From Pantoea latae (GTDB taxonomy: Bacteria; Pseudomonadota; Gammaproteobacteria; Enterobacterales; Enterobacteriaceae): DNA of 64,000 bases. Below, piece after piece: positions 11,334-22,406 of this stretch. Numbering within the stretch: position 1 is the first letter of the stretch; each line of letters starts with the position of its first letter. The notes beneath the pieces are model-generated. The model was not told the origin of the DNA. It saw only the letters and a list, made by a program, of their open reading frames with translations, and ran no database searches. The position numbers were made by a program, and so were the translations under genes. The stretch lies in the NCBI RefSeq assembly GCF_002077695.1, contig NZ_MWUE01000025.1:62001-126000 (forward strand), written 5' to 3'.

Positions 11334-11540
11334 ATGAAGATTTTCCAACGCTATAATCCACTGCAAATAGCGAAATATGTAAAAACGCTGTTCAAAGGAA
11401 GGATGTATATCAAGGACGTTGGCGCGTTCGAGTTCGACAAAGGGAAAGTGTTGATCCCGCGCGTAAAGGACGTACAGCACTTAAGCGTGATGTCCGAAAT
11501 TAACCGTCAGGTTCTGCGCCTTCAGGCGGAGTTCAACTGA
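11334..11540 (+). CDS. ytfK: YtfK, stringent-response modulator
   Basis: A 68-residue protein almost identical to E. coli YtfK ([20 protein letters not shown]...[22 protein letters not shown]). In E. coli YtfK interacts with SpoT and tips it toward (p)ppGpp synthesis during phosphate or fatty-acid starvation. The ATG at 11334 matches the known N-terminus and has AGGAGTTAG upstream. An open frame runs 24 codons further up but is unsupported. Confidence 0.95.
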   Translation: MKIFQRYNPLQIAKYVKTLFKGRMYIKDVGAFEFDKGKVLIPRVKDVQHLSVMSEINRQVLRLQAEFN

Positions 11541-11541
11541 C

Positions 11542-11571
11542 AAAAAGGGCGCCGTCGGCGCCCTCTGATTT
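11542..11571. terminator. Terminator between ytfK and ytfL
   Basis: AAAAAGGGCGCCGTCGGCGCCC followed by TCTGATTTT, between convergent genes. Confidence 0.75.
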
Positions 11572-11572
11572 T

Positions 11573-12901
11573 CTACTCTTCCCCTTCCGTGGCCTTCGCC
11601 ACATTCAGCACCGGCGGACGATCGTCAATCCGCGTCACCAGCAGCTGATCGATGCGATAGCTGTCAATATCCACCACTTCGAACTTAAATCCGGCGAACT
11701 TGACGAAATCGGTACGTTTCGGGATTTTGCGCAGCATATACATCATAAAGCCGCCGATGGTTTCATAGTTGCCTGACTGCGGGAATTCGTCGATATGCAG
11801 CACGCGCATCACGTCGTCGATCGGCGTGCCGCCCTCTACCAGCCAGGAGTTCTCGTCGCGCGCCACAATCTGCTCTTCCATTCCCTGGCCGACCAGATCG
11901 CCCATCAGCGTGGTCATCACGTCGTTGAGGGTAATGATGCCCACCACCAGCGCGTATTCGTTCATGATCACCGCGAAGTCTTCGCCTGCGGTTTTAAAGC
12001 TTTCCAGCGCTTCAGAGAGCGTCAGCGTGTCCGGCACGATGAGTGCCGAGCGGATCTGCACGCCGCTGTTAAGCGCCATGCTCTGATTGCCCAGCACGCG
12101 CAGCAGCAGCTCTTTGGAGTCGACGTAGCCGACGATATGGTCGATGTCGCCGTCGCACACCAGGAACTTCGAGTGCGGATGCTCGGCAATTTTGGTCTTC
12201 AGCGTAGTTTCGTCTTCGCGCAGATCGAACCAGACCACGTTTTCGCGTGAGGTCATGGAAGAGGGAACGGTGCGCGATTCCAGCTCAAACACGTTCTCGA
12301 TCAGCTCGTGCTCCTGCTTGCGCAGCACGCCCGCCAGCGCGCCCGCTTCCACCACCGCGTAGATATCGTCAGAGGTGATGTCGTCTTTACGCACCATCGG
12401 CAGCTTAAAGACGCGGAAGAAGACGTTCGCCAGGCCGTTGAACAGCCAGACCAGCGGGCTGAACACCAGCAGACAGAAGCGCATCGGGTTAATGATGCGC
12501 AGCGCCACCACTTCCGGCGCAATCATGCCGACGCGCTTCGGCGTCAGATCGGCGAACAGAATAAAGAAGCTGGTGACGATGATAAAGGAGCAGATAAAGC
12601 TGAGCTGATCGGCGAGCGCCGGCTCCATAAAGCGGCTAAACAGGCTGCTGAAGGCGGGCGAGAAGGCCGCGTCGCCGACGATACCGCCGAGGATGGCGAC
12701 CGCGTTCAGGCCAATCTGCACCACGGTAAAGAAGGTGCCGGGCGTTTCCTGCATCTTCAGCACGCGCTGGGCGTTGATATTGCCCTCGTCGGCCAGCAGT
12801 TTAAGTTTGATCTTGCGGGCGGCCGCCAGCGAGATTTCCGAGAGAGAGAAAAAGGCGCTGATCACGATCAGCAACAAGATGACAAGCAAGCTATCTAACA
12901 T
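11573..12901 (-). CDS. ytfL: YtfL/PaeA, CNNM-CBS-CorC membrane protein (polyamine exporter)
   Basis: A 442-residue inner-membrane protein. An N-terminal CNNM/DUF21 domain with about four TMs (1-200; LSEISLAAARKIKLKLLADEG) is followed by paired CBS domains (about 215-340) and a CorC/HlyC domain (about 355-430; WLVEGGTPIDDVMRVLHIDEFPQSGNYETIGGFM). In E. coli and Salmonella this protein, renamed PaeA, protects stationary cells from cadaverine and putrescine and is proposed to export them. The leader of about 160 nt looks structured (separate entry). The adjacent msrA of E. coli is missing. Confidence 0.93.
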   Translation of the reverse strand: MLDSLLVILLLIVISAFFSLSEISLAAARKIKLKLLADEGNINAQRVLKMQETPGTFFTVVQIGLNAVAILGGIVGDAAFSPAFSSLFSRFMEPALADQLSFICSFIIVTSFFILFADLTPKRVGMIAPEVVALRIINPMRFCLLVFSPLVWLFNGLANVFFRVFKLPMVRKDDITSDDIYAVVEAGALAGVLRKQEHELIENVFELESRTVPSSMTSRENVVWFDLREDETTLKTKIAEHPHSKFLVCDGDIDHIVGYVDSKELLLRVLGNQSMALNSGVQIRSALIVPDTLTLSEALESFKTAGEDFAVIMNEYALVVGIITLNDVMTTLMGDLVGQGMEEQIVARDENSWLVEGGTPIDDVMRVLHIDEFPQSGNYETIGGFMMYMLRKIPKRTDFVKFAGFKFEVVDIDSYRIDQLLVTRIDDRPPVLNVAKATEGEE

Positions 12902-13344
12902 AGGGTTTCCAAAGGGTTATCCACTTGTCATTTTTGGCCTGGGCAGCGCACGCAAAGGGCGTACCGTCTGTACTCACCTCTCAGTCTGGGCTATCCGTGC
13001 CAAAAATGTCTGCGCCTTATCGACAGAGCAGCGTCGGGGCAGAAAAAGAGCAGGCGAAGCCTGCGCCGCTGATTATAGCAGCAGCGCCCTCAAGGCCGCC
13101 AGAGTTCGCAGCGACCGCGTTTAGCTCAGATTAATCCGAGTGGCGCGCGCATCTGCTGCGCAGCGGTTGTATCGATCCGGTCATTTGCTGACAATGGGGC
13201 GCTATTTGGCTTTGTTGCCGTTTTTTCGCAGCCGCAGGCCGCTTTCTGCGGCTATGATGATGACAGCGCCGCTGCGATGTTCTTATCCAGGGATCTATAT
13301 CACGCCCCGCGGAATAGGGGTCGGCATGATTAACAGGAGTACGC
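12902..13344. other. Divergent ytfL/tamA intergenic region (msrA absent)
   Basis: About 440 bp with no convincing gene. In E. coli msrA sits here, and nothing in any frame resembles MsrA. The region holds the ytfL promoter and leader on the minus strand and the tamA promoter on the plus strand. Confidence 0.6.
12930..13077 (-). promoter_or_regulatory. ytfL promoter -10 and candidate structured 5' leader
   Basis: On the minus strand TATAAT (13072-13077) would start a leader of about 160 nt. It begins with the hairpin GCAGGC-TTC-GCCTGC followed by TCTTTTTCT. Further down, the 9-bp perfect long-range pair ATTTTTGGC (12999-13007) / GCCAAAAAT (12930-12938) encloses about 60 nt. That interior contains a second 6-bp hairpin GTACGC-CCTTT-GCGTGC (12948-12964, with one G-U pair). 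This is the outline of a regulatory RNA, but no known class was recognised. Confidence 0.45.
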
Positions 13345-15084
13345 GTGCCACGAATTCACGTCTGTTTTATGACCTGCCTGCTGGCCGCCGCGCCGGTCGC
13401 TGAGGCAGCGAAAGTGCGCCTTGAAGTGCAAGGCTTAACCGGGGATCTCAACAAAAACGTGCGCGCCCGTCTCTCGACCATCGGCGCTGACGAGGTGTCG
13501 AACGACGGCCGCTTTCGCGCGCGCGTTTCAGAGGCGATTCAGCAAGGGCTGAAAGCGCTCGGCTACTATGAGCCCGATATCGATTTCGAGGCGCGTCCCG
13601 CGCCACCGCAGGGCGGTCGACCGGTGCTGATCGCCCATGTCAAACCCGGCGAACCGGTGAAAATCGCCGGCAGCACCATCGTGCTCGAAGGCGACGCGCT
13701 GCGCGATCCCGACTATCGGGCCTGGGTGAAACAGGGCACGCCGCAAAAAGGACGCCAGCTCAACCACGGCGAATATGAGAAGTTCAAAAGCGGCTTCTCG
13801 AACCTGGCGCTGCGCAACGGCTATTTCGACGGCAACTTTAAAAAGAGCCAGCTTGGCGTTTCTGTGGAGCGTCGCGAAGCCTTCTGGGATATCGACTACG
13901 ACAGCGGGCAGCGTTATCGCTTCGGCGACGTCAGCTTTTCCGGCTCGCAAATCCGCGAGGAGTACCTGGAGAAGCTGGTGCCGTTTAAAAAAGGCGACAA
14001 CTACAGCTCGCGCGATCTCGCCGAGCTGAACCGTCGTCTCTCGGCGACGGGCTGGTTTAACTCCGTGGTGGTGGCGCCGGAATTCGCGCAGGGGCGGAAA
14101 ACCAAAGTGTTGCCGCTCAGCGCGGTGGTGTCGCCGCGCACCGAAAACACCATCGAAACCGGCGTCGGCTACTCCACCGACGTCGGGCCGCGCCTGAAGG
14201 CGACGTGGAAAAAGCCCTGGGTTAACGACAGCGGCCACAGTATGGCGGCCAGCGCCTATCTCTCTGCGCCGGAGCAGCAGCTCGACCTGAGCTATAAGGT
14301 GCCGCTGTTGAAAAGCCCGCTGGAGCAGTATTACATCTTCTCCGGCGGCCTGAAGCGCACCGATCTTAACGACACCAAAGCTGACACTTCCACGCTCGGG
14401 GTGTCGCGCTACTGGGAGAACAGCACCGGCTGGCAGAAGGCGATAAACCTGAAATGGAGCCTCGATCACTTTACCCAGGGCAGCGTCACCAACACCACCA
14501 TGCTGCTCTATCCCGGCGTCAGCCTGAACCGCACCCGCTCGCGCGGCGGCCTGATGCCGACGTGGGGCGACTCGCAGCGCTACTCCATTGACGTCTCCGA
14601 CACCACCTGGGGATCGGACGTCGACTTCCTGATCCTGCAGGCGCAGAACGTCTGGATCCGCACCCTGGCGGATAAGCATCGCTTTGTGGCACGCGGCAAT
14701 CTCGGCTGGATCGAAACCAACGACTTCGAGAAGGTGCCGCCGGATCTGCGCTTCTTCGCGGGCGGCGATCGCAGCATTCGCGGCTACAAATATAAAGACA
14801 TCTCCCCGCGCGACGAAGACGGCAAGCTGACCGGCGCTTCGAAGCTCGCCACCGGCTCGCTGGAGTACCAGTACAACGTGACCGGCAAATGGTGGGGCGC
14901 GGCGTTTATCGACTCGGGCGAGGCGGTCAACGACATCAAACAGAGCAATTTTAAAACCGGCGCGGGCTTCGGCGTGCGCTGGGCGTCGCCGGTCGGGCCG
15001 ATCAAACTGGATATCGCCCGGCCGATTGGCGACAGCGAGGAGCATGGTTTGCAATTTTATATCGGACTGGGGCCTGAACTATGA
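13345..15084 (+). CDS. tamA: TamA, Omp85-family outer-membrane subunit of the TAM complex
   Basis: A 579-residue Omp85 protein. After a signal peptide (to about AEA, residue 21) come three POTRA domains (about 22-265) and a 16-stranded barrel (about 270-579) with the lid-lock/loop motif [15 protein letters not shown] and the C-terminal strand [13 protein letters not shown]. TamA pairs with TamB to move proteins and phospholipids to the outer membrane. The start is GTG with AGGAG 8 nt upstream. The stop overlaps the tamB start (ATGA), a tight translational coupling. Confidence 0.97.
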   Translation: MPRIHVCFMTCLLAAAPVAEAAKVRLEVQGLTGDLNKNVRARLSTIGADEVSNDGRFRARVSEAIQQGLKALGYYEPDIDFEARPAPPQGGRPVLIAHVKPGEPVKIAGSTIVLEGDALRDPDYRAWVKQGTPQKGRQLNHGEYEKFKSGFSNLALRNGYFDGNFKKSQLGVSVERREAFWDIDYDSGQRYRFGDVSFSGSQIREEYLEKLVPFKKGDNYSSRDLAELNRRLSATGWFNSVVVAPEFAQGRKTKVLPLSAVVSPRTENTIETGVGYSTDVGPRLKATWKKPWVNDSGHSMAASAYLSAPEQQLDLSYKVPLLKSPLEQYYIFSGGLKRTDLNDTKADTSTLGVSRYWENSTGWQKAINLKWSLDHFTQGSVTNTTMLLYPGVSLNRTRSRGGLMPTWGDSQRYSIDVSDTTWGSDVDFLILQAQNVWIRTLADKHRFVARGNLGWIETNDFEKVPPDLRFFAGGDRSIRGYKYKDISPRDEDGKLTGASKLATGSLEYQYNVTGKWWGAAFIDSGEAVNDIKQSNFKTGAGFGVRWASPVGPIKLDIARPIGDSEEHGLQFYIGLGPEL

Positions 15085-18000
15085 AGCTGTGGAAAAAGGT
15101 CCTGATCGGCGTACTGATCTTTCTGCTGCTGTTACTGGGCGGCGTGGCGTTTTTAATCGGCACCACGCCGGGACTGCATCTGGTGCTGAACGGCGCGGCG
15201 CGCTGGGTGCCGGGCCTGTCGATCAAACAGGTGGACGGCGGCTGGCGTAATCTGACCGTCAGCGGCCTGCGCTATGAGATGCCCGGCGTCAGCGTTGACG
15301 CCGGCTCCTTTCATCTGGCGGTGGATCTTAACTGCCTGCTGCACTCCTCGGTGTGCGTCAACGATATCGCGCTGAAAGATGTCAGCGTGGTGGTCGACAG
15401 CAAAAAGATGACGCCCGCGCAGGAGGCGCCGCCGGAAGAGGAGAGCGGCAGCGGCGATCTCAGCACGCCTTATCCGATTACGCTGCGCCATCTCGGCCTG
15501 CATAACGTCAATGTGAAAATCGACGACACCGCCATCTCGCTGCTCGATTTCACCACCGGTCTGCAGTGGCAGGGTCGCGCGCTGACGCTAAATCCCACCC
15601 ATATCCAGAGCCTGCTGGTGGCGCTGCCGAAAGCGACGAAGGTCGCCAACGAAGAGGTGGTGCAGCCGAAGGTACAGCAGCCGCAGCCGGATGAGAAGCC
15701 GCTGGGCGAAACCCTGCAGGCGATGTTTGCGAAGCCGCTGCTGCCGGAGATGCCCGACTTTCGTCTGCCGCTCGATATCGACGTGCAGTCGATCCTTGGC
15801 GAGCAGCTGCGCCTGACCGGCGACACCGACATTGCGGTCAGTCGCCTGCTGCTGAAGGCGAAAACCGCTGACCGCAAGCTGCAGCTGCAGACGCTGGACA
15901 TCGACTCTAACCTTGGCCAGCTCAACGGCAGCGGCGATGCGACGCTGGCAGACAACTGGCCGGTGAATTTCACCCTTAACGGCACGGCCAACGTCGATCC
16001 GCTGAAGGGCGAGAAGATCAAACTGGATCTGGGCGGCGCGATGCGCGATGAGCTGAAGCTGGGCCTGAATCTTTCCGGCCCGGTGCGCGCGCAACTCGAC
16101 GCCACCACCCAGCTGGCGGCGGTGGGACTGCCGCTGTCGCTGCACCTCACCAGCCCGCAGCTGCGCTGGCCGCTGACCGGCACGGCGCAGTACCAGGCGG
16201 ACAATCTCGACTATCAGTTCAAGGGCAAGGCCACAGACTACGTGATGTCGCTGCGCACGGCGGTGAAAGGAGAGGGCCTGCCGCCCGCCACCGTCGCGCT
16301 GGACGGCAAAGGCAACGTCGAGCAGTTTAGCCTCGACAAGCTGCGTCTCGGCGCGCTGCAGGGCAACGTCGATCTTACGGCGCTGGTGGACTGGAGCAAG
16401 GCGATCAGCTGGCGCAGCGAGCTGACGCTCTCCGGCATCAACACCGCACGCCAGTATCCCGACTGGCCGGCGAAGCTGGACGGCAAAATCGCCACGCGCG
16501 GCAGCCTCTACGGCGGCAGCTGGCAGGTGAGCGTGCCGCAGCTGCAGCTGAAGGGCAACGTCAAGCAGAACGCGGTCAGCGCCGACGGGTCGCTAAAAGG
16601 CAACAGCTACAACCAGTGGGATATTCCTGGCGTGCACATCGTGCTGGGCCGCAACAATCTGGATGTGAAAGGCTCGCTGGGCGACGCGCTTAACCTCGAC
16701 GCCACCATCGACGCGCCGCACCTCGACAATGCCCTGCCGGGGCTGGGCGGCGTTGCCAAAGGCACCATCAAGGCGCGCGGCACGCTGCAGGCGCCGCAGC
16801 TACTCGCCGATCTCAACGCCACCGGGCTGCGCTGGCAGCAGCTGCAGATCCGTCGCGTGACGCTGGACGGCGACGTGCGCTCCAGCGATCAGGTCGCCGG
16901 CAAGCTACAGCTGCGCGTCGAGCAGCTGAAGCAGGATGCGCTGACTATCAGCCTGCTGACGCTCAACGCCGACGGCAATGAAAAAGCGCATCAGCTCAAA
17001 CTTAACGTGCAGGGCGAGCCGGTTTCCGGCCAGCTGGCGCTCAACGGCAGCTTCGATCGCCAGCAGCAGCGCTGGCAGGGCACGCTTAACAACACGCGCT
17101 TTGAAACGCCGGTCGGCGAATGGCGACTGACGCGCGCGATGGCGATCGACTACCTCAACGCGAAGCAGACCGCCACCATTGGCCCGCACTGCTGGCAGAA
17201 CCCCAATGCTCAGCTCTGCGTGCCGGAGCCGGTTGAAGCGGGTCCGAGCGGCCACGCCCATATCCAGCTCAACCGCTTCGACCTGGCGATGATCAAGCCG
17301 TTCCTGCCGGATGAAACCCAGCTGGCGGGCCTCTTTAGCGGCGACGCGCGCGTCAACTGGACGGCGGACGGCGCGCTGCCGACCGGCACCCTCTCGCTGA
17401 AGGGCAGCGGCGTGAAGGTGCGGCAGGATGTGCAGGGCAATACGCTGCCCATCGACTTTAACGCGCTGAACCTCAACGCGGCGCTGCGCAACGGCCGCGC
17501 CGATCTCGACTGGCTGATCCGCATCGCCAACAACGGCCAGCTCGACGGCAACGTGCAGATCGGCGATCCGCAGAACCGTCGTACGCTGGCGGGCAACGTC
17601 AACATCCGTAATATCTCGCTGGCGATGCTCAACCCGGCGCTGATGCAGGGCGAGAAGATCAAAGGTAACCTCAACAGCAGTCTGCGCCTCGGCGGCAGCG
17701 TGAAGCAGCCGCAGATCTTCGGCCAGCTTGGCCTGCAGGGCGTCGACGTCGACGGCAACTTTATGCCGGTCGATCTCACGGCTGCCAATCTGAACATGGT
17801 GTTCAACGGCATGAGTTCGACGCTGAACGGTCTGGTGCAGACCGCGCAGGGCAACATCAACCTCAACGGCAACGCGGACTGGAGCCAGCTCGACAACTGG
17901 CGCGCGCGCATCGCCGCGCAGGGCAGCCGCGTGCGCGTCACCGTGCCGCCGATGGTGCGCATGGATGTCTCGCCGGATCTGGTGTTCGAGGCGACGCCGG

Positions 18001-18851
18001 CGGCCCTCAGCCTGGACGGCAGCGTTGATATTCCCTGGGCGCGCATTACGGTGCAGGAGGTGCCAGAGAGCGCGACGGGTGTCTCGTCGGACGAGGTGCT
18101 GCTGGATAAAAACCTGCAGCCAATTCAGCCGAAAACCGCCGCTATCCCGATTAACAGCAATCTGGTGATCCACGTCGGCAACGACGTGCGCCTCTCTGCC
18201 TTCGGCCTGAAGGCGAAGCTCAACGGCGACCTGAAGGTGGTGCAGGACAGAACCGGTCTCGGCCTCAATGGCCAGATCAATATTCCGTCCGGGCGTTTCC
18301 ACGCCTACGGTCAGGATCTGATCGTGCGCAAAGGCGAGCTGCAGTTCGCCGGTCCGCCGGATCAGCCCTATGTCAACCTGGAAGCGATCCGTAATCCTGA
18401 GGCGACAGAGGATGACGTCACGGCGGGTCTGCGCGTCACCGGGCTGGCGGACGAGCCGAAGGTCGAGGTGTTCTCCGATCCGGCGATGTCGCAGCAGGAA
18501 GCGCTTTCCTACCTGCTGCGCGGTCAGGGATTAGGCTCTGACGGCGATGGAAACGCATTAACCTCGGCGTTAGTTGGGCTGGGGGTTGCACAAAGTGGTC
18601 AGGTTGTGGGTAAAATCGGTGAGACGTTTGGCGTCAGCAATCTTGCCCTTGATACGACTGGGGTTGGCGACAGCCAGCAGGTGCAGGTCAGCGGCTATGT
18701 GCTGCCGGGTCTACAAGTAAAATATGGCGTCGGCATTTTTGATTCACTGGCGACCTTGACCTTGCGTTATCGCCTGATGCCCAAACTCTATTTGGAAGCC
18801 GTGTCCGGTGTGGACCAGGCTCTTGATTTGCTCTATCAGTTTGAGTTTTAG
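15081..18851 (+). CDS. tamB: TamB, AsmA-like inner-membrane bridge of the TAM complex
   Basis: A 1256-residue protein, the usual length for TamB. An N-terminal signal anchor ([21 protein letters not shown], about 7-28) is followed by a very long beta-rich hydrophobic groove of repeating units. The C-terminal TamB domain (DUF490; about 900-1256) ends in [16 protein letters not shown], the part that contacts TamA. Known of the family: it spans the periplasm and moves phospholipids to the outer membrane together with YhdP and YdbH. Overlap with tamA is 4 bp and ytfP follows after 2 bp, so the three form one operon. Confidence 0.97.
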   Translation: MKLWKKVLIGVLIFLLLLLGGVAFLIGTTPGLHLVLNGAARWVPGLSIKQVDGGWRNLTVSGLRYEMPGVSVDAGSFHLAVDLNCLLHSSVCVNDIALKDVSVVVDSKKMTPAQEAPPEEESGSGDLSTPYPITLRHLGLHNVNVKIDDTAISLLDFTTGLQWQGRALTLNPTHIQSLLVALPKATKVANEEVVQPKVQQPQPDEKPLGETLQAMFAKPLLPEMPDFRLPLDIDVQSILGEQLRLTGDTDIAVSRLLLKAKTADRKLQLQTLDIDSNLGQLNGSGDATLADNWPVNFTLNGTANVDPLKGEKIKLDLGGAMRDELKLGLNLSGPVRAQLDATTQLAAVGLPLSLHLTSPQLRWPLTGTAQYQADNLDYQFKGKATDYVMSLRTAVKGEGLPPATVALDGKGNVEQFSLDKLRLGALQGNVDLTALVDWSKAISWRSELTLSGINTARQYPDWPAKLDGKIATRGSLYGGSWQVSVPQLQLKGNVKQNAVSADGSLKGNSYNQWDIPGVHIVLGRNNLDVKGSLGDALNLDATIDAPHLDNALPGLGGVAKGTIKARGTLQAPQLLADLNATGLRWQQLQIRRVTLDGDVRSSDQVAGKLQLRVEQLKQDALTISLLTLNADGNEKAHQLKLNVQGEPVSGQLALNGSFDRQQQRWQGTLNNTRFETPVGEWRLTRAMAIDYLNAKQTATIGPHCWQNPNAQLCVPEPVEAGPSGHAHIQLNRFDLAMIKPFLPDETQLAGLFSGDARVNWTADGALPTGTLSLKGSGVKVRQDVQGNTLPIDFNALNLNAALRNGRADLDWLIRIANNGQLDGNVQIGDPQNRRTLAGNVNIRNISLAMLNPALMQGEKIKGNLNSSLRLGGSVKQPQIFGQLGLQGVDVDGNFMPVDLTAANLNMVFNGMSSTLNGLVQTAQGNINLNGNADWSQLDNWRARIAAQGSRVRVTVPPMVRMDVSPDLVFEATPAALSLDGSVDIPWARITVQEVPESATGVSSDEVLLDKNLQPIQPKTAAIPINSNLVIHVGNDVRLSAFGLKAKLNGDLKVVQDRTGLGLNGQINIPSGRFHAYGQDLIVRKGELQFAGPPDQPYVNLEAIRNPEATEDDVTAGLRVTGLADEPKVEVFSDPAMSQQEALSYLLRGQGLGSDGDGNALTSALVGLGVAQSGQVVGKIGETFGVSNLALDTTGVGDSQQVQVSGYVLPGLQVKYGVGIFDSLATLTLRYRLMPKLYLEAVSGVDQALDLLYQFEF

Positions 18852-18853
18852 CA

Positions 18854-19210
18854 ATGCGAATAATTGTCTACGGCAGTTTACGGCGCAAACAGGGAAACAG
18901 TCACTGGATGACGAATGCGCAATGGCTGGGGGATATGCAGATTGAGGGCTATGCGCTCTACAGTCTCGGCCATTATCCGGGCGTGATCCCGGGCGAAGGA
19001 ACCGTCTATTGTGAAGTTTACCGCATCGACGCCACCACGCTGGGCGAACTGGATGCATTGCGCACTAAGGCTGGCGAGTACAAGCGCCAGCTGATGCAAA
19101 CGCCTTACGGCAGCGCATGGCTCTATGTCTATCAGCGCCCGGTAAAGGGACGTCAGCGCATCGCCAGCGGCGACTGGCTGCGGCGCGACGACCCTCCGTC
19201 AGACGCATAA
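18854..19210 (+). CDS. ytfP: YtfP, gamma-glutamylcyclotransferase-fold protein
   Basis: A 118-residue GGCT/AIG2-like protein (MRIIVYGSLRRKQGNSHWM...YPGVIPGEGTVYCEVYRID). The YGSLRRKQGN motif forms the substrate loop. The family's catalytic Glu corresponds to the acidic residue in LGELDALRTKAGEYKR. E. coli YtfP has a solved fold but no proven substrate. It starts 2 bp after the tamB stop and belongs to that operon. Confidence 0.93.
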   Translation: MRIIVYGSLRRKQGNSHWMTNAQWLGDMQIEGYALYSLGHYPGVIPGEGTVYCEVYRIDATTLGELDALRTKAGEYKRQLMQTPYGSAWLYVYQRPVKGRQRIASGDWLRRDDPPSDA

Positions 19211-19211
19211 A

Positions 19212-19243
19212 CAAAAACACCGTCCAGAGGACGGTGTTTTTTA
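19212..19243. terminator. Terminator copy 1 after ytfP
   Basis: AACACCGTCC AGA GGACGGTGTT with flanking A- and T-runs, usable in both directions. An almost identical copy lies at 19464-19497, on the far side of a palindromic element. Confidence 0.88.
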
Positions 19244-19260
19244 TCTGCGGCCTTAAAGAG

Positions 19261-19444
19261 CGGGTGATATGGGCCGAAGAGCAAAGCGTCCCGCGTCAGG
19301 GACAAAAACGCCGGGAGCGTTTTTGAACAACGCAGCGCGTTGGCCCGGCTACGGGCGCACCTCAGGGATGAGGTGCGTAATCGCGCGGGCCGAGCTGGCA
19401 TGGATGCCGCTTTTTGCGTCTTTGCGATCGGCCCATATCACCCG
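19261..19444 (-). repeat. Dispersed palindromic element, long copy (184 bp)
   Basis: The ends are a 16-bp perfect inverted repeat, CGGGTGATATGGGCCG / CGGCCCATATCACCCG. Read on the minus strand it shares GGCCGATCGCAAAG near the left end and ACGCTTTGCTCTTCGGCC near the right end with the copies at 38214 and 61911. It carries about 80 extra internal bases, which include two stem-loops: GCACCTCA-TCCC-TGAGGTGC and AAAAACGC-TCCCG-GCGTTTTT. It lies between the convergent ytfP and ppa. Confidence 0.85.
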
Positions 19445-19463
19445 ATCACTCACCCGGCGCACA

Positions 19464-19497
19464 AACAAAAACACCGTCCAGAGGACGGTGTTTTTTT
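19464..19497. terminator. Terminator copy 2, before ppa 3' end
   Basis: Same stem as 19212-19243 (AACACCGTCC/GGACGGTGTT with A- and T-runs) plus shared flanking bases. It serves the minus-strand ppa. The duplication brackets the palindromic element. Confidence 0.88.
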
Positions 19498-19513
19498 ATC
19501 GCTCGGCGTCAGA

Positions 19514-20044
19514 TTATTTCTGCTTTGCGCGTTCGAAAGAGGAGATGATTTCAGCTTTCGCCACTTCGGCGTTGTCCCAGCCTTCCACCTTGACCCATTT
19601 GCCTTTTTCCAGCGCTTTGTATTGCTCGAAGAAGTGGGTGATCTGCGCACGCAGCAGTTCCGGCAGGTCGTTCACATCTTTGATGTGATCGTACTCTTTA
19701 GTCAGCTTGGTGTGCGGCACCGCAACCAGTTTGGCGTCTTCGCCAGACTCATCGGTCATCTTCAGCACGCCAACCGGACGGCAGCGGATCACCGAGCCAG
19801 GCTGCAGCGGATACGGGGTTGGAACCAGCACGTCAACCGGATCACCATCCAGCGACAGGGTGTGGTTGATGTAGCCGTAGTTGCACGGATAGAACATCGC
19901 CGTAGACATGAAACGGTCCACGAACAGGGTGCCAGACTCTTTGTCGACTTCGTATTTGATCGGATCGGCGTTCGCCGGGATCTCAATGACAACGTAGATA
20001 TCTTCTGGCAGTTCTTTACCTGCAGGCACCTGGTTCAAACTCAT
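19514..20044 (-). CDS. ppa: Inorganic pyrophosphatase
   Basis: A 176-residue family I soluble pyrophosphatase, almost identical to E. coli PPase. It has the signature [15 protein letters not shown], with the metal-binding aspartates, and the [10 protein letters not shown] segment. It hydrolyses PPi in the cytosol and so drives biosynthetic reactions. The start at 20044 matches the known N-terminus ([18 protein letters not shown]) and has GAAGGA upstream; five further in-frame codons are unsupported. Confidence 0.97.
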   Translation of the reverse strand: MSLNQVPAGKELPEDIYVVIEIPANADPIKYEVDKESGTLFVDRFMSTAMFYPCNYGYINHTLSLDGDPVDVLVPTPYPLQPGSVIRCRPVGVLKMTDESGEDAKLVAVPHTKLTKEYDHIKDVNDLPELLRAQITHFFEQYKALEKGKWVKVEGWDNAEVAKAEIISSFERAKQK

Positions 20045-20143
20045 CGGGCATTCCTTCAATAGTCATATGTTGAGTGTCGGCTATTATAGCCAACTGCCTG
20101 GGAAAGTATGCCCCAATTTTGACGTTTCGGAATGGTCCACGCC

Positions 20144-20593
20144 TTACTTCGCGGTGACAAACAGCGAGACGATCCCCGCAGCAATCAGTGGTCCGACCGG
20201 CACGCCGCGAAAGAAGGCGACGCCAATCACCGTGCCGATTAATAAGCCGCCGATCACCGAGGGCTGCACGCTCATAAAGTTGACGCCGCGGCCGCCGAGC
20301 CAGGCGACGAAAACGCCCACCAGAATCGCCACGATCGACTGCCAGTTAGCGAAGGATTTCAGCAGCGACGAGGCGGGCAGCGAGCCGCTGGCGAGCGGCG
20401 CCATCACCGCCACCGTCAGGATAATAATGCCGAGCTGAATGCCCTGCTTCTCCACGTAGGGGAAAAACTGCGACAGCGGCGTCAGCTTGATCGCCAGCAG
20501 GATCAGAATAGAGATAGTGACCGCGCTGTTGTGAACGAAATAGCTCAAGACCGCGAGGCCGATAAGAATAAGAGTCGAGGCGTACGCAGCCAT
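20144..20593 (-). CDS. UPF0756 (YeaL-like) inner-membrane protein
   Basis: A 149-residue hydrophobic protein with about four TM segments ([75 protein letters not shown]). The pattern matches the UPF0756 family of E. coli YeaL. Its function is unknown. It lies alone between ppa and a divergent chemoreceptor, not where yeaL is in E. coli, so it may be relocated or a paralogue. Confidence 0.85.
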   Translation of the reverse strand: MAAYASTLILIGLAVLSYFVHNSAVTISILILLAIKLTPLSQFFPYVEKQGIQLGIIILTVAVMAPLASGSLPASSLLKSFANWQSIVAILVGVFVAWLGGRGVNFMSVQPSVIGGLLIGTVIGVAFFRGVPVGPLIAAGIVSLFVTAK

Positions 20594-20842
20594 GAGTTCT
20601 CCCTGAAAATAGATGAATGCGCAGACGGACGCCCGCGCGTAAAAAACAGACCGGCTTCATTTATCAACAATCTGCGCGCCAGACGCAACTGCCTTTATTG
20701 CGGCAGCGTGCGCAAACAAGGGTGATCATCAGGCAAATAACCATCAAGAGCGATAAAGTTTCCCTGCGCAACTGCCGATAACTTGTTCGTTTTAGGGCTG
20801 CTGGATTCTCTGCCTTTTTATAAGCAAACGGAAAACAACATC

Positions 20843-22402
20843 ATGAAAAAGCTCTCACTACGCACAGGACTCTTAGCTTTACTCGCCTTTATGACGCTGC
20901 TGCTGCTGGCGGTCAGCGTGATGGGCATTATTGCCATTAACAAAGGAAACCGATCGCTGGATGTCATCAACCGCATTCAGGGCATCGAACTTAACGCGCT
21001 CTATCAAAGCAACGGCGATCTGATGCGCGCGCGCGCCACCGCCGCGCTGGCGGTGCGCAAAATCGAGATCGGCCTGCTGGACGAAGGCGCCGCCTCGGTA
21101 AAACAGGCGCAGACCGACGTCGCCACCTCGCAGCAAAATATGAAGGCCTTTATTGCGGCCGGAACGGTCACCGCGCAGGGTAAAAAGCTGGCCGATGAGG
21201 TGGTGGCCTCCTACAACGCCTATCTGGCGCAGGGCATCAGGCCGATTATGGATGCGCTGGAAAAACAGTACACCGATGAATATTACAGCGTGCTGGAGGG
21301 CAATCTCGCCCGGCTGGCGACCGCCTACAGCACGGCGGTGGCGGCGTTCGGCAGCTACGCCGATCAGGTGACGGAGGCGCAGCTGGCGCAGGCGGCGTGG
21401 AATGAAACCCTGATGAAGACGCTGATCGGCGCGGCGGTGGCGCTGACGCTGCTGCTGTTCGCGCTGGCGTGGCTGCTGATGCGTCGTCTGCTGCTGCAGC
21501 CGCTTAACCGCGCCATCGCGCATCTGGAGCAGGTGGCGGCGGGGGATCTCTCGCAGACGCTGCCGCCCGCCGGCGACAACGAACTGGGCCGCCTTAACCG
21601 CGCCTTAGGGGAGATGCAGCAGGCGCTGCGCGCGCAGGTGAGCCAGGTGCTTGACGCCAGTATGCAGATCGACGTCGGCAGCCGCGAGCTGGCGGCAGGC
21701 AACGTGCATCTTTCCCAGCGCACCGAAGAGTCGGCGGCGTCGCTGGAGCAGACGGCGGCCAGCATGGAGCAGCTGACTGCCACGGTTCGTCTGAACGCCG
21801 CCAACGCACAGCAGGCGCATAAGCTGGCGAACAGCGTCTCCGACACCGCCGATCGCGGCGCGGAGGTGGTGTGCTATGTGATGGAGAAGATGCAGGAGAT
21901 CACCGACAGCGCCAACCGCATCGGCGATATCCTCGGCGTGATCGACAGCATCGCCTTCCAGACCAATATTCTGGCGCTGAACGCCTCGGTGGAAGCGGCG
22001 CGCGCAGGCGAGCAGGGACGCGGCTTCGCCGTGGTGGCGAACGAGGTGCGCACCCTGGCGCAGCGCAGCGCCAACGCGGCGAAAGAGATCCGCGGGCTGA
22101 TCGCCGAGTCGCAGTCGCGGGTGAAAGAGGGCAGCGATATGGCGACGCGCGCCGGGGAAACCATGGATGAGATCTCCAGCGAGGTGATGCGCGTGACGAC
22201 GCTGATGAAAGAGATTTCCATGGCGTCCGATGAGCAGAGCCGCGGCATCGAGCAGGTCAATCAGGCGGTGACGCAGATGGATGAGGTGGCGCAGCAGAAC
22301 GCGGCGCTGGTGGAGCAGGCCACGGCGGCGACGCAGTCGCTGGAGGCGCAGTCGCAGCATCTGCAGTCGACGGTGTCGCTGTTCCGGCTGGAAACGGCGT
22401 AA
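20843..22402 (+). CDS. Methyl-accepting chemotaxis protein, four-helix-bundle sensor type
   Basis: A 519-residue Tsr/Tar-like chemoreceptor. TM1 is at about 10-30, a periplasmic four-helix bundle at about 35-185 ([29 protein letters not shown]), TM2 at about 190-215, HAMP at about 215-265 and the signalling domain at about 270-515, with the tip [21 protein letters not shown]. The classic amino-acid-binding arginines of Tar/Tsr cannot be placed with confidence, so I do not name a ligand. It ends [10 protein letters not shown], without an NWETF-type pentapeptide. I chose the ATG at 20843 because the signal-anchor pattern [17 protein letters not shown] starts there; an ATG 60 bp earlier is unsupported. 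Confidence 0.92.
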   Translation: MKKLSLRTGLLALLAFMTLLLLAVSVMGIIAINKGNRSLDVINRIQGIELNALYQSNGDLMRARATAALAVRKIEIGLLDEGAASVKQAQTDVATSQQNMKAFIAAGTVTAQGKKLADEVVASYNAYLAQGIRPIMDALEKQYTDEYYSVLEGNLARLATAYSTAVAAFGSYADQVTEAQLAQAAWNETLMKTLIGAAVALTLLLFALAWLLMRRLLLQPLNRAIAHLEQVAAGDLSQTLPPAGDNELGRLNRALGEMQQALRAQVSQVLDASMQIDVGSRELAAGNVHLSQRTEESAASLEQTAASMEQLTATVRLNAANAQQAHKLANSVSDTADRGAEVVCYVMEKMQEITDSANRIGDILGVIDSIAFQTNILALNASVEAARAGEQGRGFAVVANEVRTLAQRSANAAKEIRGLIAESQSRVKEGSDMATRAGETMDEISSEVMRVTTLMKEISMASDEQSRGIEQVNQAVTQMDEVAQQNAALVEQATAATQSLEAQSQHLQSTVSLFRLETA

Positions 22403-22406
22403 AAGA

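Noticed and set aside
13528..15054. 508-codon minus-strand frame opposite tamA
   Set aside because: Composition is that of a complement of GC-rich coding DNA; tamA is certain. The same applies to the frame at 16905-18302 opposite tamB.
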